Positions 17,851 to 26,033 of a DNA stretch of 64,000 bases are shown one piece after another; the first letter of the stretch is position 1; the number at the start of each line of letters is the position of its first letter. Under the pieces are notes generated by a model. That model ran no database searches. It saw only the letters and a program-made list of their open reading frames with translations, and was not told where the DNA came from. Source of the DNA: Brevibacterium yomogidense (GTDB lineage Bacteria; Actinomycetota; Actinomycetes; Actinomycetales; Brevibacteriaceae); the NCBI RefSeq assembly GCF_900163715.1, contig NZ_FWFF01000019.1:62001-126000 (forward strand), written 5' to 3'. The position numbers were made by a program, and so were the translations under genes.

Positions 17851-19129
17851 CGGCGGTGTCCCCCTTGGGCTCGTCGCGCTGTTCGCGCCAGTCTTCGGGC
17901 AGCAGTGCATCGAGCACGTCATCGACGGTCACGACGCCCACGAGGTGGTCGTCCTCGTCCGTGATCGGCACGGAGACGAGGTTGTACGCGGCGAGCAGTG
18001 CCGCGACCTCGCCGGTGGGGGCGCTGGGAGGCAGCGGTTCGACCTCCGTGTCGAGCAGTGCGCCCACGGATTCGTGGGGCGGATGCCGGAGCATCTCCTG
18101 GATGTGCACGAGTCCCAGGTACTTCCCCGTCGGGGGCTCCAGCGGCTGCCTGCACACGAACACCGCCGCAGCCAGCGCCGCCGGCAGCTCCGACTTCCTC
18201 ACGTGGGCCAGCGCCTCGGCGATCGACGCCTCCGGCGACAGGATGACCGGCTCCGTCGTCATGAGGCCGCCGGCCGTGTCGTCGTCGTAGGCGAGCAGGG
18301 TGCGCACGTCCTCGGCCTCATCGGAGTCCATCGCCTGGAGCAGCCGCTCGGCCTGCTCGTCCGGCAGCTCGCCCAGGAGGTCCGCCGCGTCATCGGGCTG
18401 CATCGTCTCCAGCAGGAGGGCCGACCGCTCCAGGCCCACGCCGTCGAGCACCTCGATCGCCTCGTCCTCCGGCAGCTCCTCCAGCACGTCCGCCAGCCGT
18501 TCGTCGGAGAGCTCGCGCACCACGTCCATCCGTCGCCGCAGATCCAGTTCGCGGAGCACGTCGGCGAGGTCGGCGGGCTTCGTCTCCTGATACGCCGCGA
18601 TGAGCTGGGTCGCGTGCTGCTCGTCCGACGGATCGAGCGGGAACTCGACGTCCGTCCAGTCGACCTGCATCGTCTCCCCGCGGCGCCGCAGCGCGTCGAG
18701 CGGGGTGCGCTGCTCCTTCTGGCGGCGCACGAAGAGCCGGGACACCTCCCAGTCGCGGTTGCGCTGCTGCTCGATGCCGATGTCCTCGATGATGACCGAC
18801 GACTGGTCGGAACGCAGGATGAGCCGCTGATCGAGCAGATCGCCCATCACGAGCGTCTCCGATGCGCGCTTGACGAACCGTCGCATGTTCACCAGGCCCG
18901 TCGTGATGACGGCCCCGACGTCGATGCTGGTCACCCGACCGATGGGGACGAAGACGCGTCGACGTCCGGGCACCTCGACGACGAAGCCGATGACCTTGGG
19001 CTGCTGGCGCAGCGTGGACCGGTAGACGACGACCGCGTCGCGCACCTTGCCCACCAGATCGCCCAGCGGGTCGAGGACGTTCGTCCCCGCCAGCCGTGCG
19101 ATGAAGATCCGTTCCGTCCCGACGCTCAT
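17837..19129 (-). CDS. CBS and MgtE-N domain protein with N-terminal PRC-like barrel
   Basis: At 430 residues it resembles Rv1232c: an N-terminal beta-barrel-like part (about 1-150, with DPLGDLVGKVRDAVV), an MgtE intracellular N domain made of helical repeats (about 170-285, ELSDERLADVLEELPEDEAIEVL), and a pair of CBS domains (about 290-410). The magnesium-channel membrane domain of true MgtE is absent, so it is a soluble regulator or sensor and not a transporter. The ATG lies 6 nt after a TACGAT box on the reverse strand, predicting a leaderless message for the operon with DUF1003 and apbC. Confidence 0.87.
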   Translation of the reverse strand: MSVGTERIFIARLAGTNVLDPLGDLVGKVRDAVVVYRSTLRQQPKVIGFVVEVPGRRRVFVPIGRVTSIDVGAVITTGLVNMRRFVKRASETLVMGDLLDQRLILRSDQSSVIIEDIGIEQQRNRDWEVSRLFVRRQKEQRTPLDALRRRGETMQVDWTDVEFPLDPSDEQHATQLIAAYQETKPADLADVLRELDLRRRMDVVRELSDERLADVLEELPEDEAIEVLDGVGLERSALLLETMQPDDAADLLGELPDEQAERLLQAMDSDEAEDVRTLLAYDDDTAGGLMTTEPVILSPEASIAEALAHVRKSELPAALAAAVFVCRQPLEPPTGKYLGLVHIQEMLRHPPHESVGALLDTEVEPLPPSAPTGEVAALLAAYNLVSVPITDEDDHLVGVVTVDDVLDALLPEDWREQRDEPKGDTADGTN

Positions 19130-19135
19130 GGCTTC

Positions 19136-19141
19136 ATCGTA
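19136..19141 (-). promoter_or_regulatory. -10 box of leaderless CBS/MgtE_N promoter
   Basis: TACGAT on the reverse strand ends 6 nt before the ATG at 19129. No ribosome binding site is visible in the short gap to the peptidase gene. Confidence 0.65.
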
Positions 19142-19153
19142 CGTGTTCGCAGG

Positions 19154-20440
19154 TCAGGTGCCGGTGGTGCGCAGGGCCTCCCAGGCGGTCGCCAGGTCCG
19201 GGGCCAGCTCGCGCAGTGCGGCGGGTCGGGGAGCCTGCGGCGCGTGCTCAGTCGCGTCGGCAGTGGGGACCTCGCCAGCCCCGTTCTCCTCCTCGTGCTC
19301 AGCGGTGCCCGCCACCGCGCTCCGCAGGTGGGGGCGTGCAGTGAGGGCGGCATCGACGATGGCCAGGGACAGTGCATCCGCGGCGGCGCAGTTGAGCCCC
19401 ACGATCGAGGTCGCATCGATGTCCGCATCCGCGCCGCCGGTCGCCATCGCGAAGACGGTGTCCCCGTCGAACAGGGTGTGCGAGGGATGGACCGCACGGG
19501 CGAGGCCGGCCTGCGCCGACTGCGCCAGCCGGGTCGTCTGCGCGGCATCGAGCCGCGCATCGGTGACGATGGCTGCGATCGTCGTGTTCCGCTGGGGCAC
19601 GACCGCGTCCGCGGCCGTCGCATCGAGCGTGAGCGCCTGGTCGATCCAGTCCGACGGCACGTCCGGCAGCTGCGCACCGGTCCGGGCGAGCACGCCGGAG
19701 GCGTGGAGCCTGCCGGAGGGCTCGATGACGTCGCCCATCGGATTCGCGACGACGATCGCCGCCACGAGGTGCCCCGAGGGCGTCCGCAGGCAGACGGACC
19801 CCAGCCCGCCGCGCAGCAGGCCCCGACCGATGAACGCGCCGGTCCCGCCGCCCACGCTGCCCCGGACCGGGGCCTCGGCGACGGCGGCCCTCCGCATGAT
19901 CCCGATCCCGCCTCGACTGCCGTCGGCAGCGACAGGTGCGGGCCCGTCCTCCGTGGCCCCGACCGGGCACGCGCTGCGGTAGGCGGCCAGCCCCATGTCC
20001 GCATCCGGGTGCAGCAGGGTCCCGTTCCCGCGGCCGAGGTCGTAGACGGCTGCCGCGGGCACGATCGGCACGTACGACCCGGGGAGCATGGGAGCGGGGA
20101 ACCCGCGGCCGTCGGCTGCGAGCCCCTGCTGGACGCCGAGGACGGAGGCCAGGCCCCACGCGCTGCCGCCGGTGAGGACGACGGCGTCTGCGCCGGGGGA
20201 GTGGGTGCCGGGTGCCAGCACGTCGGTCTCGTGACCGGCCGGCCCCCCGCCGCGCACGTCGACGCCTGTCACGGTGCCCGGGGGCGGGACGATCACGGTC
20301 GTCCCGCTGAGCCAGCCGTCATCGGTGCGCTGCGCGCCTCCCACCCGGACGCCCGGAACCGTCACGACGGATCCGTCCGGGACGAGGCGGCCGAAGGGCT
20401 CGCGGAACGGCGCGGACAGGGCGGCGGCGGAGGCGGTCAT
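19154..20440 (-). CDS. P1 family peptidase (DmpA/L-aminopeptidase-D-esterase like)
   Basis: This 428-residue Ntn-type hydrolase is expected to cleave itself. The segment LRGGLGSVCLRTPSGHLVAAIV contains the Gly-Ser junction used for autoprocessing in DmpA, with the Ser becoming the N-terminal nucleophile; GVRVGG and VVLTGGSAWGL lie in the expected N-terminal half. The physiological substrate is unknown. An Ala/Glu-rich insert occurs near the C-terminus (about residues 370-405). The ATG overlaps the stop codon of the aminopeptidase P gene (ATGA), so two peptidases of different families form one operon. Confidence 0.88.
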   Translation of the reverse strand: MTASAAALSAPFREPFGRLVPDGSVVTVPGVRVGGAQRTDDGWLSGTTVIVPPPGTVTGVDVRGGGPAGHETDVLAPGTHSPGADAVVLTGGSAWGLASVLGVQQGLAADGRGFPAPMLPGSYVPIVPAAAVYDLGRGNGTLLHPDADMGLAAYRSACPVGATEDGPAPVAADGSRGGIGIMRRAAVAEAPVRGSVGGGTGAFIGRGLLRGGLGSVCLRTPSGHLVAAIVVANPMGDVIEPSGRLHASGVLARTGAQLPDVPSDWIDQALTLDATAADAVVPQRNTTIAAIVTDARLDAAQTTRLAQSAQAGLARAVHPSHTLFDGDTVFAMATGGADADIDATSIVGLNCAAADALSLAIVDAALTARPHLRSAVAGTAEHEEENGAGEVPTADATEHAPQAPRPAALRELAPDLATAWEALRTTGT

Positions 20441-21960
20441 CGGTCGCTGCGGCCCGGGGCCAGCGCCTGGACCCAGGCCTCGACCTCGGTGCGCGTCCGG
20501 GGGAAGCCCGCGGACAGGTTCTCCACACCGGTCTCCGTCACGAGCACGTCGTCCTCGATGCGGATCCCGATGCCGCGGAACTCCTCCGGCACGAGCAGGT
20601 CGGCCTCCTTGAAGTAGAGGCCGGGCTCGATCGTGAAGACCATGCCCGGTTCGATCCGTGCACCCAGGTACATCTCGCGACGGGCCTGCGCGCAGTCGTG
20701 CACGTCGAGCCCCAGGTGATGACTGGTGCCGTGGACCATCCAGCGCCGGTGGTGCTGGCCGGATGCGCTGAGCGACTCGTCGACGCTGACCGGCAGCAGG
20801 CCGAAGTCGTGCAGGCGCTGCGCGATGACCTCCATGGCGGCGGTGTGGATGTCCGAGAACTGGACGAGGCGGTCGACGTGCTGGCCGGCCTTCGCGAACG
20901 CCGCGTCCGCAGCCTCGAGCACGGCGTCGTAGATCTTCGCCTGGACCTCCGTGAAGCGCCCGTCGACCGGCAGCGTGCGGGTGATGTCCGCGGTGTAGAG
21001 GGAATCGGCCTCCGCCCCCGCGTCCAGCAGCACCAGATCGCCGGATCGCACGACGCCGTCGTTGCGGATCCAGTGGAGGGTGCAGGCATGATCGCCGGAT
21101 GCCGCGATCGTGTCGTAGCCGACCCCGTAGCCGTCCAGGCGGGCGGCCGATTCGAAGCTGGTCTCGATGACGCGCTCACCGCGCGGATGGTCGACGGCGG
21201 CCGGCAGCGAGGCGACGGCGCGGTCGAAGCCCCTGCGCGTGATGTCGATCGCGTGGCGTAGCTGGTCGATCTCGTGCTCGTCCTTGACCAGGCGCAGCTC
21301 GGAGAGGAACTCGAGGAGCTCGTCATCGCCGGATTCGGCGGCCTCCTGGTCGGCGCCCACCTGGTCGCGCGCCTGGGCGAGGGTCTGCTCGACGGTGGTG
21401 TCGGCGCCGCGCAGCAGGCGGACGGACACAGAACCCAGATCCTTCGTGACGGCGTCGAGGGCAGTGGAGGAATCAGCCGTCGCGATCCCGGTGCGGACAC
21501 CCATCGTGGCCAGGTCGTCGCGTGCGCCCACCCAGTACTCGCCGTAGCGGGCGTCGGAGAAGAACTCCTCCGTGTCCGCCCCCGCGCGGGGGCGGAACCA
21601 GAGGGTGACATCGTGGCCCTCGTCGCCTGCGGGTTCGAAGACGAGCAGCGCGTCCGGCTCCGAATCCGCCTCCAGACCGGTGAGGTGGATGAACGCGGAG
21701 TGCGCGCGGTACCGGTAGTCGGTGTCGTTCGAGCGGACCGTGAGCGGACCGGCCGGGACGACGATGCGCTCGCCGGGGAACCGCTGCGACACGGCCTCCC
21801 GGCGTGCGGGCGTCCAGGCGGCCGCGGGCAGCGGCGCGACGCCCTCCAGCGGAGCGCTGTCCCAGCCGGAGGCGACGAAGTCCCGGAAGGCCGTCGAAGC
21901 GGGCCGCTGGGAACGATTGTTGACGCGGTCGGACATGTCCTCGGAAGAATCGGCACTCAT
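20437..21960 (-). CDS. pepP: Xaa-Pro aminopeptidase (aminopeptidase P, M24B)
   Basis: It removes N-terminal residues preceding proline. The 507 residues carry an N-terminal AMP_N-type domain (about 50-190, with SAFIHLTG) and a C-terminal pita-bread fold. Candidate dimetal ligands are in VLLDAGAEADSLYTADITRT, HGTSHHLGLDVHD, FTIEPGLYF and GIRIEDDVLVT. The ATG at 21960 follows a TAGGAT box by 6 nt, predicting a leaderless mRNA. It is the first gene of a pair with the P1 peptidase. The length and AMP_N domain separate it from short prolidases (PepQ). Confidence 0.93.
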   Translation of the reverse strand: MSADSSEDMSDRVNNRSQRPASTAFRDFVASGWDSAPLEGVAPLPAAAWTPARREAVSQRFPGERIVVPAGPLTVRSNDTDYRYRAHSAFIHLTGLEADSEPDALLVFEPAGDEGHDVTLWFRPRAGADTEEFFSDARYGEYWVGARDDLATMGVRTGIATADSSTALDAVTKDLGSVSVRLLRGADTTVEQTLAQARDQVGADQEAAESGDDELLEFLSELRLVKDEHEIDQLRHAIDITRRGFDRAVASLPAAVDHPRGERVIETSFESAARLDGYGVGYDTIAASGDHACTLHWIRNDGVVRSGDLVLLDAGAEADSLYTADITRTLPVDGRFTEVQAKIYDAVLEAADAAFAKAGQHVDRLVQFSDIHTAAMEVIAQRLHDFGLLPVSVDESLSASGQHHRRWMVHGTSHHLGLDVHDCAQARREMYLGARIEPGMVFTIEPGLYFKEADLLVPEEFRGIGIRIEDDVLVTETGVENLSAGFPRTRTEVEAWVQALAPGRSDR

Positions 21961-21966
21961 GGGTCC

Positions 21967-21972
21967 ATCCTA
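21967..21972 (-). promoter_or_regulatory. -10 box of leaderless pepP promoter
   Basis: TAGGAT on the reverse strand ends 6 nt before the pepP ATG. The region upstream is an imperfect GC-rich repeat of CCGGGTC/GGGCCAGG words at about 22000-22065. Confidence 0.65.
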
Positions 21973-22092
21973 ACGACGGACGCGCACGGGGACGGTTCGG
22001 GAGACGGGTCCGGGCCGGTCCTGGGCCGGGTCAGGGCCAGGCCAGGGCCGGGTCACGAGCCGGGTCGGCGGTGATTCCGCGGACGGGGTCTC

Positions 22093-22098
22093 TACGAT
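22093..22098 (+). promoter_or_regulatory. -10 box of leaderless PHP gene promoter
   Basis: TACGAT ends 6 nt before the ATG at 22105. It is divergent from the pepP promoter about 120 nt away. Confidence 0.65.
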
Positions 22099-22104
22099 GG
22101 GGTC

Positions 22105-22953
22105 ATGCGCGCTGACCTCCACACCCACACCCGCTTCTCCGACGGGACGCAGAGCCCCACCGAGCTCGTCGCGGAAGCCTCGAGTGTCGGACTGGACGTG
22201 CTCGGCCTCACCGATCACGACACGACGGCCGGCTGGAGCGAAGCGGTGCCCGCGGCGGATGAGCACGGGGTCGCCCTGCTGCGCGGCATGGAGGTCTCCT
22301 GCCGCTGGGAGGGCATCAGCGTGCACATCCTCTGCTACCTCCATGATCCTGCGGGTGCGGAGATCACCGCAGCGATCGATCAGGCGCGCGACGACCGTAT
22401 CGTCCGCAGCCGGATCATGGTCGATCGCCTCTCACAGGACTTCGCGATCACCTGGGAGGACGTGCTCGAGCTCGCAGGCGCGGACGCGACGATCGGCCGC
22501 CCCCACATCGCAGACGCCCTGGTGCGCTCCGGTGTCGTCGCCGACCGCACGGAGGCCTTCGGCCGACTGCTGGCCGGCAGCGGTCCTTACTACGTCGCGC
22601 TCCCGGTCATCTCGCCGGTCGAGGCGATCGGCATGATCCACGACGCGGGCGGTGCCGCGGTGTTCGCCCACCCGCTGGCGTCGGCGCGCGGACGGGTCGT
22701 CCCGGGCTCCGGGCTGCGCGAGATCATCGCCGCGGGGCTCGACGGACTGGAGATCGACCATCGCGACAACCCGCCCGAGGGCCGCGCACGCCTGCGAGCA
22801 CTGGCCGCGCAGCACGGACTGCTCACGACGGGCTCGAGCGACTATCACGGGACGGGCAAGCCCAACCGGCTGGGAGAGAACATCACGGCCCACGATCAGG
22901 TCGCGGCTCTCGTGGAGCGCACGAGCGGCACGGAGCCGATCGGACTCAGGTGA
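22105..22953 (+). CDS. PHP domain phosphoesterase (RNase AM/YciV-like)
   Basis: The 282-residue protein starts with the metal-binding signature MRADLHTHTRFSDGT and continues with GLTDHDT, then GRPHIADALV and AVFAHPLA, and ends with the GSSDYHG motif, all expected ligands for the trinuclear metal site of PHP enzymes. The insert between the first and last motifs matches YciV/Rv-type proteins, which act on nucleoside 3',5'-bisphosphates and RNA 5' ends. Substrate assignment is inference from the family. It is leaderless by sequence and converges with the DEAD helicase gene through a shared hairpin. Confidence 0.88.
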   Translation: MRADLHTHTRFSDGTQSPTELVAEASSVGLDVLGLTDHDTTAGWSEAVPAADEHGVALLRGMEVSCRWEGISVHILCYLHDPAGAEITAAIDQARDDRIVRSRIMVDRLSQDFAITWEDVLELAGADATIGRPHIADALVRSGVVADRTEAFGRLLAGSGPYYVALPVISPVEAIGMIHDAGGAAVFAHPLASARGRVVPGSGLREIIAAGLDGLEIDHRDNPPEGRARLRALAAQHGLLTTGSSDYHGTGKPNRLGENITAHDQVAALVERTSGTEPIGLR

Positions 22954-23005
22954 GAGGGTCCGCTGAGGGTGAGAGGGCCCGTTGAGTGCGTATGACTGAG
23001 TGACG

Positions 23006-23071
23006 CACTGATCCCGACCTCCTTCCGTCCCCAGCGAAGGTGCGGGTGAACGGCGGAGGTCGGGATCAGTG
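23006..23071. terminator. Shared hairpin between PHP and DEAD helicase genes
   Basis: The 17-nt arms 23006-23022 and 23055-23071 are perfectly complementary with a 32-nt loop. It lies between two convergent genes and can serve as terminator in either direction. The last part is 20 nt from the helicase stop codon. Confidence 0.7.
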
Positions 23072-23092
23072 GGTGCCAGTCGACTGCGGGTG

Positions 23093-24682
23093 TCAGTCCT
23101 GTGTGGACACCGGCGCGGGCTGCTCGCTGCGGCCGGAACCGCCGCGACGGCGACGGCGCCGACGGCGGGTGCCGTTCGAGCCCTCGCCGGCCTCGGCGGT
23201 GGGTGCAGTCGCGGACGCTGACGCCTGTGCGGGAGCCTCGGCGTCCTGACCGCCGCGCGTGCGCCTGCGCGACCGGCCGCCGGACGAATCCCCGTCGCTG
23301 CGGCGACGGCCGGAGTCGCGCTCGCCCGCACCTCGGCGGTTCGAATCGCGGCCGTCCGATCCACGGCTGCCAGAGTCACGGCTGCCCGCTCCACGGCCTC
23401 CGCGGCCTTCCGAGCGGCGCGAGTCGCCGGCATCCTCGCCCGCGCTGGGCTTGCGCCGTGTCAGACGACCCTTCGTGCCCGCGGGGATGTCGAGGTCCTC
23501 GAAGAAGTGCGGCGAGGTCGAGTACGTTTCGGCAGGGCTCTCGAGACCGAGGTTCAGTGCACGGCTGATGAGGCTCCAGCGGGGCACGTCGTCCCAGTCG
23601 ACGAACGTGACCGCGATGCCGGTGCGTCCCGCGCGTCCCGTACGGCCGACGCGGTGGACGTAGATCTTCTCGTCCTCGGGGCACTGGTAGTTGATGACGT
23701 GCGTGATGTCGTCGATGTCGATGCCGCGGGCGGCGACGTCGGTGGCCACCAGGACGTTGATGCGGCCCTCGCGGAACGCCGCGAGCGCCTTCTCGCGCAT
23801 CTGCTGGTTGAGATCGCCGTGCAGCGCCCGCGCCTCGAAGCCGCGGTCGCGCAGCTCCTCGCCCAGGCGATCGGCCGTGCGCTTCGTGCGGGCGAAGACG
23901 ATCGTCTTCCCCCGGCCCTCCGCCTGCAGCAGACGCGCGACCATCTCGGACTTGTCCATCGCGTGCGCGCGGTAGGCGAACTGGCGCGTGGTCGCATTCA
24001 GCTGCGATTCGTCGGACGGGTCATGGGCGCGGATGTGCGTGGGGCGCGACATGTACCGGCGTGCCAGTGCGATGACGGCTCCGGGCATCGTCGCGGAGAA
24101 GAGCATGGTCTGGCGGACTGCCGGAAGTGCTGCGACGATGCGCTCGACGTCCGGCAGGAACCCGAGGTCCAGCATCTCGTCCGCCTCGTCGAAGACGGCC
24201 GTGCGGATGCTGTCGAGCCGCAGCACGCGGCGACCGTAGAGGTCGAGGAGGCGGCCTGGTGTGCCGACGACGACGTCGACTCCATTGGCCAGCGCCTCGA
24301 TCTGCGGCTCGAAGGCCTTGCCGCCGAAGATGGTGATGACCTCGAGGCCCGGGCGCTTCCGGCTGGCGACGACGAGGTCGCCGGCCACCTGGGTGGCGAG
24401 CTCACGGGTGGGGACGACGACGATCGCCTGCGGGGCGCGACCCTGGGGTTCGGGAGCGCCGTCCTCGCCGGGCGCCTTCGTGCGCTGGAGCAGCGGGAGG
24501 CCGAAGCCCAGCGTCTTGCCGGTTCCGGTCTTGGCCTGGCCGATGATGTCCGCGCCGCTCAGGGCGACGGGCAGGGTCATGGCCTGGATGGGGAAGGGGT
24601 GGTCGATGCCTGCGTCTGACAGGGCTTCGACGATGGGGGCTGACACGCCGAAATCGGCGAATGTCTGCTGGGTGTCGGTCAC
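23093..24682 (-). CDS. DEAD-box RNA helicase (RhlE-like) with basic RG-rich tail
   Basis: The 529-residue protein has all core motifs: Q motif (FPIQAMTL), Walker A AKTGTGKT, DEAD box VFDEADEMLD, SAT, and the C-terminal RecA domain with ATDVAARGIDIDDITHV and HRVGRTGRAG. After about residue 410 it has a long Arg/Gly/Ser/Asp-rich tail (repeated SRDSGSRGSDGRDS-type text) ending in RRRRRRGG, which probably binds RNA. Rv3211 is the positional equivalent. GTG 24682 has GAGGAG 6 nt upstream. The 5' region is long and structured, which is usual for helicases that regulate their own mRNA or respond to cold. Confidence 0.93.
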   Translation of the reverse strand: MTDTQQTFADFGVSAPIVEALSDAGIDHPFPIQAMTLPVALSGADIIGQAKTGTGKTLGFGLPLLQRTKAPGEDGAPEPQGRAPQAIVVVPTRELATQVAGDLVVASRKRPGLEVITIFGGKAFEPQIEALANGVDVVVGTPGRLLDLYGRRVLRLDSIRTAVFDEADEMLDLGFLPDVERIVAALPAVRQTMLFSATMPGAVIALARRYMSRPTHIRAHDPSDESQLNATTRQFAYRAHAMDKSEMVARLLQAEGRGKTIVFARTKRTADRLGEELRDRGFEARALHGDLNQQMREKALAAFREGRINVLVATDVAARGIDIDDITHVINYQCPEDEKIYVHRVGRTGRAGRTGIAVTFVDWDDVPRWSLISRALNLGLESPAETYSTSPHFFEDLDIPAGTKGRLTRRKPSAGEDAGDSRRSEGRGGRGAGSRDSGSRGSDGRDSNRRGAGERDSGRRRSDGDSSGGRSRRRTRGGQDAEAPAQASASATAPTAEAGEGSNGTRRRRRRRRGGSGRSEQPAPVSTQD

Positions 24683-24996
24683 TGGTTCTCCTCACGGCGC
24701 TCCGTGCGGAGCACCTCCGGTACATGTGCGCCTCCGGCGGGTCTGAGCCGTTGTCCGGCTCCAGACGCACCGCGGGGCGGAACCGCTTCGCCGCGCACAT
24801 CCGCATGATGGATGTGCGTTCCGCGAGCGGAGGGCAGCGGGTCCGGCGCACCGTGTCGATGCGGCGACATGTGCACATCGGCTGGTAGGCGAACTCTCGC
24901 CGTCAGACAGTGTGGGCGACCACACGGATCGCTCATGTGCGATCGCGGCGGACATGCCGTTCGGGCCGCTGGGCTGCCCGGTATCGATGATACACG
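24683..24996 (-). promoter_or_regulatory. Structured 5' leader of the DEAD helicase gene with candidate promoter
   Basis: This about 300-nt gap has no supported gene. An extended -10 promoter TGTATCAT (TATCAT at 24993-24988) faces the helicase. Four short perfect hairpins follow on the transcript: 24910-24925, 24927-24944, 24794-24818 and 24699-24712, the last only 5 nt from the GAGGAG ribosome binding site. This arrangement suggests a regulatory leader. No known riboswitch class is recognised. Confidence 0.5.
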
Positions 24997-25037
24997 CAGG
25001 CGGCCCAACGGCCCGATGAGGAGAACGGCGCGGTGGG

Positions 25038-25262
25038 TCAGGCGATGCCGAATCCCACGCGGCGCGCCTTCTCTTCTCCGACCTCGATGTATGCGAGCGC
25101 GTCGCTCGGGACGATGACCCGGCGGCCCTTGTCATCGTCGAAGGTGAGCGGTCCGCCGTCTGCCAGAGCCTTGTTCACCGCTGCGGTGACGTCATCGCGG
25201 GACTGGTCCGACTCGAGGACGATCTCGCGGTTGGTCTGGCGCATGCCGATCTTGATCTCCAC
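25038..25262 (-). CDS. DUF3107 domain-containing protein (TB9.4-like)
   Basis: A 74-residue protein starting with the DUF3107 pattern VEIKIGMRQTNREIVLES and ending RVGFGIA. Rv3208A (TB9.4) is the mycobacterial counterpart; the function is not established. GTG 25262 is chosen because AGGAG lies 6 nt upstream and it matches the family N-terminus; the frame is open 12 codons further up. It lies between a TetR gene and the RhlE-like helicase, the conserved actinobacterial arrangement, and reads in the same direction as both. Confidence 0.88.
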   Translation of the reverse strand: MEIKIGMRQTNREIVLESDQSRDDVTAAVNKALADGGPLTFDDDKGRRVIVPSDALAYIEVGEEKARRVGFGIA

Positions 25263-25303
25263 TGTGCACTCCTGGTGGCGAGTTGGGTTGGTTCCCACCC
25301 AGC

Positions 25304-25960
25304 CTAGTCGTGCGACGGCCCGTCTGCGGGGCGGTCCGCTGAGGGCTGATTCCCGTCCGGTTCCTCACCCGCGTAGGGGAGTCCCCCGAAGCCGGTCCAC
25401 AGCACGTCGCTGATGACCTCTGCGATGTTGTCGCGGTTGAGGTCGGGGTCCTCGGAGAGCGCGACGGCCGCCCCCTCGCCCATCTGCATGGCGGATCTGC
25501 CGACGACCAGCGCCTCGTTCCATGAGAGTTCAGTGCTGCGCTGCACGATGTCGCCGATCATGTGGGACATCTTCAGCCGTATGGATTGCACCACACGCAG
25601 GGCCTGCGGCTCGTAGGAATCGGCGCGGAAGAGGACGGAGAACTCGTGGGGATGATCGTCGACGAAGGCGAACAGGGCCCGCACAGTGGCCTGTATCCGG
25701 TGCTTGTTCGACCCCGGCAGCTCGATCGCCGCTGAGAGCCGCTCCGCGAGCGAATCCGCCGCCTGGTGGAGAACGACGAGATAGAGGTCGAGCTTCGATT
25801 CGAAGTGCTGGTAGAGCACGGGCTTCGAGACATCCGCGGCCTCGGCCGTCTCATCCATCGAGGCGGCGTTGTAGCCGCGTGCCGCGAAGGTCTCCATCGC
25901 AGTCGCGACCAGCTGCCGCCGCCGCTCAGCACGGGGGAGTCGTCGGGTCGCTGGTGACAT
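25304..25960 (-). CDS. TetR/AcrR family regulator (Rv3208-like)
   Basis: The 218 residues have an N-terminal TetR helix-turn-helix (RRRQLVATAMETFAARGYNAASMDETAEAADVSKPVLYQHFESK, about residues 10-55) and a helical ligand-binding domain. Rv3208 is the positional equivalent. Two in-frame ATGs occur at 25969 and 25960. The first lies inside a TAGAAT -10 box that ends 7 nt before the second, so 25960 is taken as a leaderless start. It is divergent from adnA, with about 70 nt between the starts, so both genes may be controlled by this protein. The last residues are Pro/Asp/Gly-rich. Confidence 0.88.
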   Translation of the reverse strand: MSPATRRLPRAERRRQLVATAMETFAARGYNAASMDETAEAADVSKPVLYQHFESKLDLYLVVLHQAADSLAERLSAAIELPGSNKHRIQATVRALFAFVDDHPHEFSVLFRADSYEPQALRVVQSIRLKMSHMIGDIVQRSTELSWNEALVVGRSAMQMGEGAAVALSEDPDLNRDNIAEVISDVLWTGFGGLPYAGEEPDGNQPSADRPADGPSHD

Positions 25961-25967
25961 GCGGGAC

Positions 25968-25973
25968 ATTCTA
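25968..25973 (-). promoter_or_regulatory. -10 box of leaderless tetR promoter
   Basis: TAGAAT on the reverse strand ends 7 nt before the ATG at 25960 and overlaps the alternative ATG at 25969, which it excludes from the transcript. Confidence 0.65.
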
Positions 25974-26021
25974 TGTGAGGCCAGTCGCTCGCAGTACGGG
26001 AGGTGTGTCCGTGCCGCGTGG

Positions 26022-26027
26022 TCCAAT
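26022..26027 (+). promoter_or_regulatory. Candidate -10 box of leaderless adnA promoter
   Basis: TCCAAT ends 6 nt before ATG 26034. It lacks the TA of the best boxes in this window but keeps AAT. No ribosome binding site is seen before this ATG. Confidence 0.4.
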
Positions 26028-26033
26028 GGGGTC

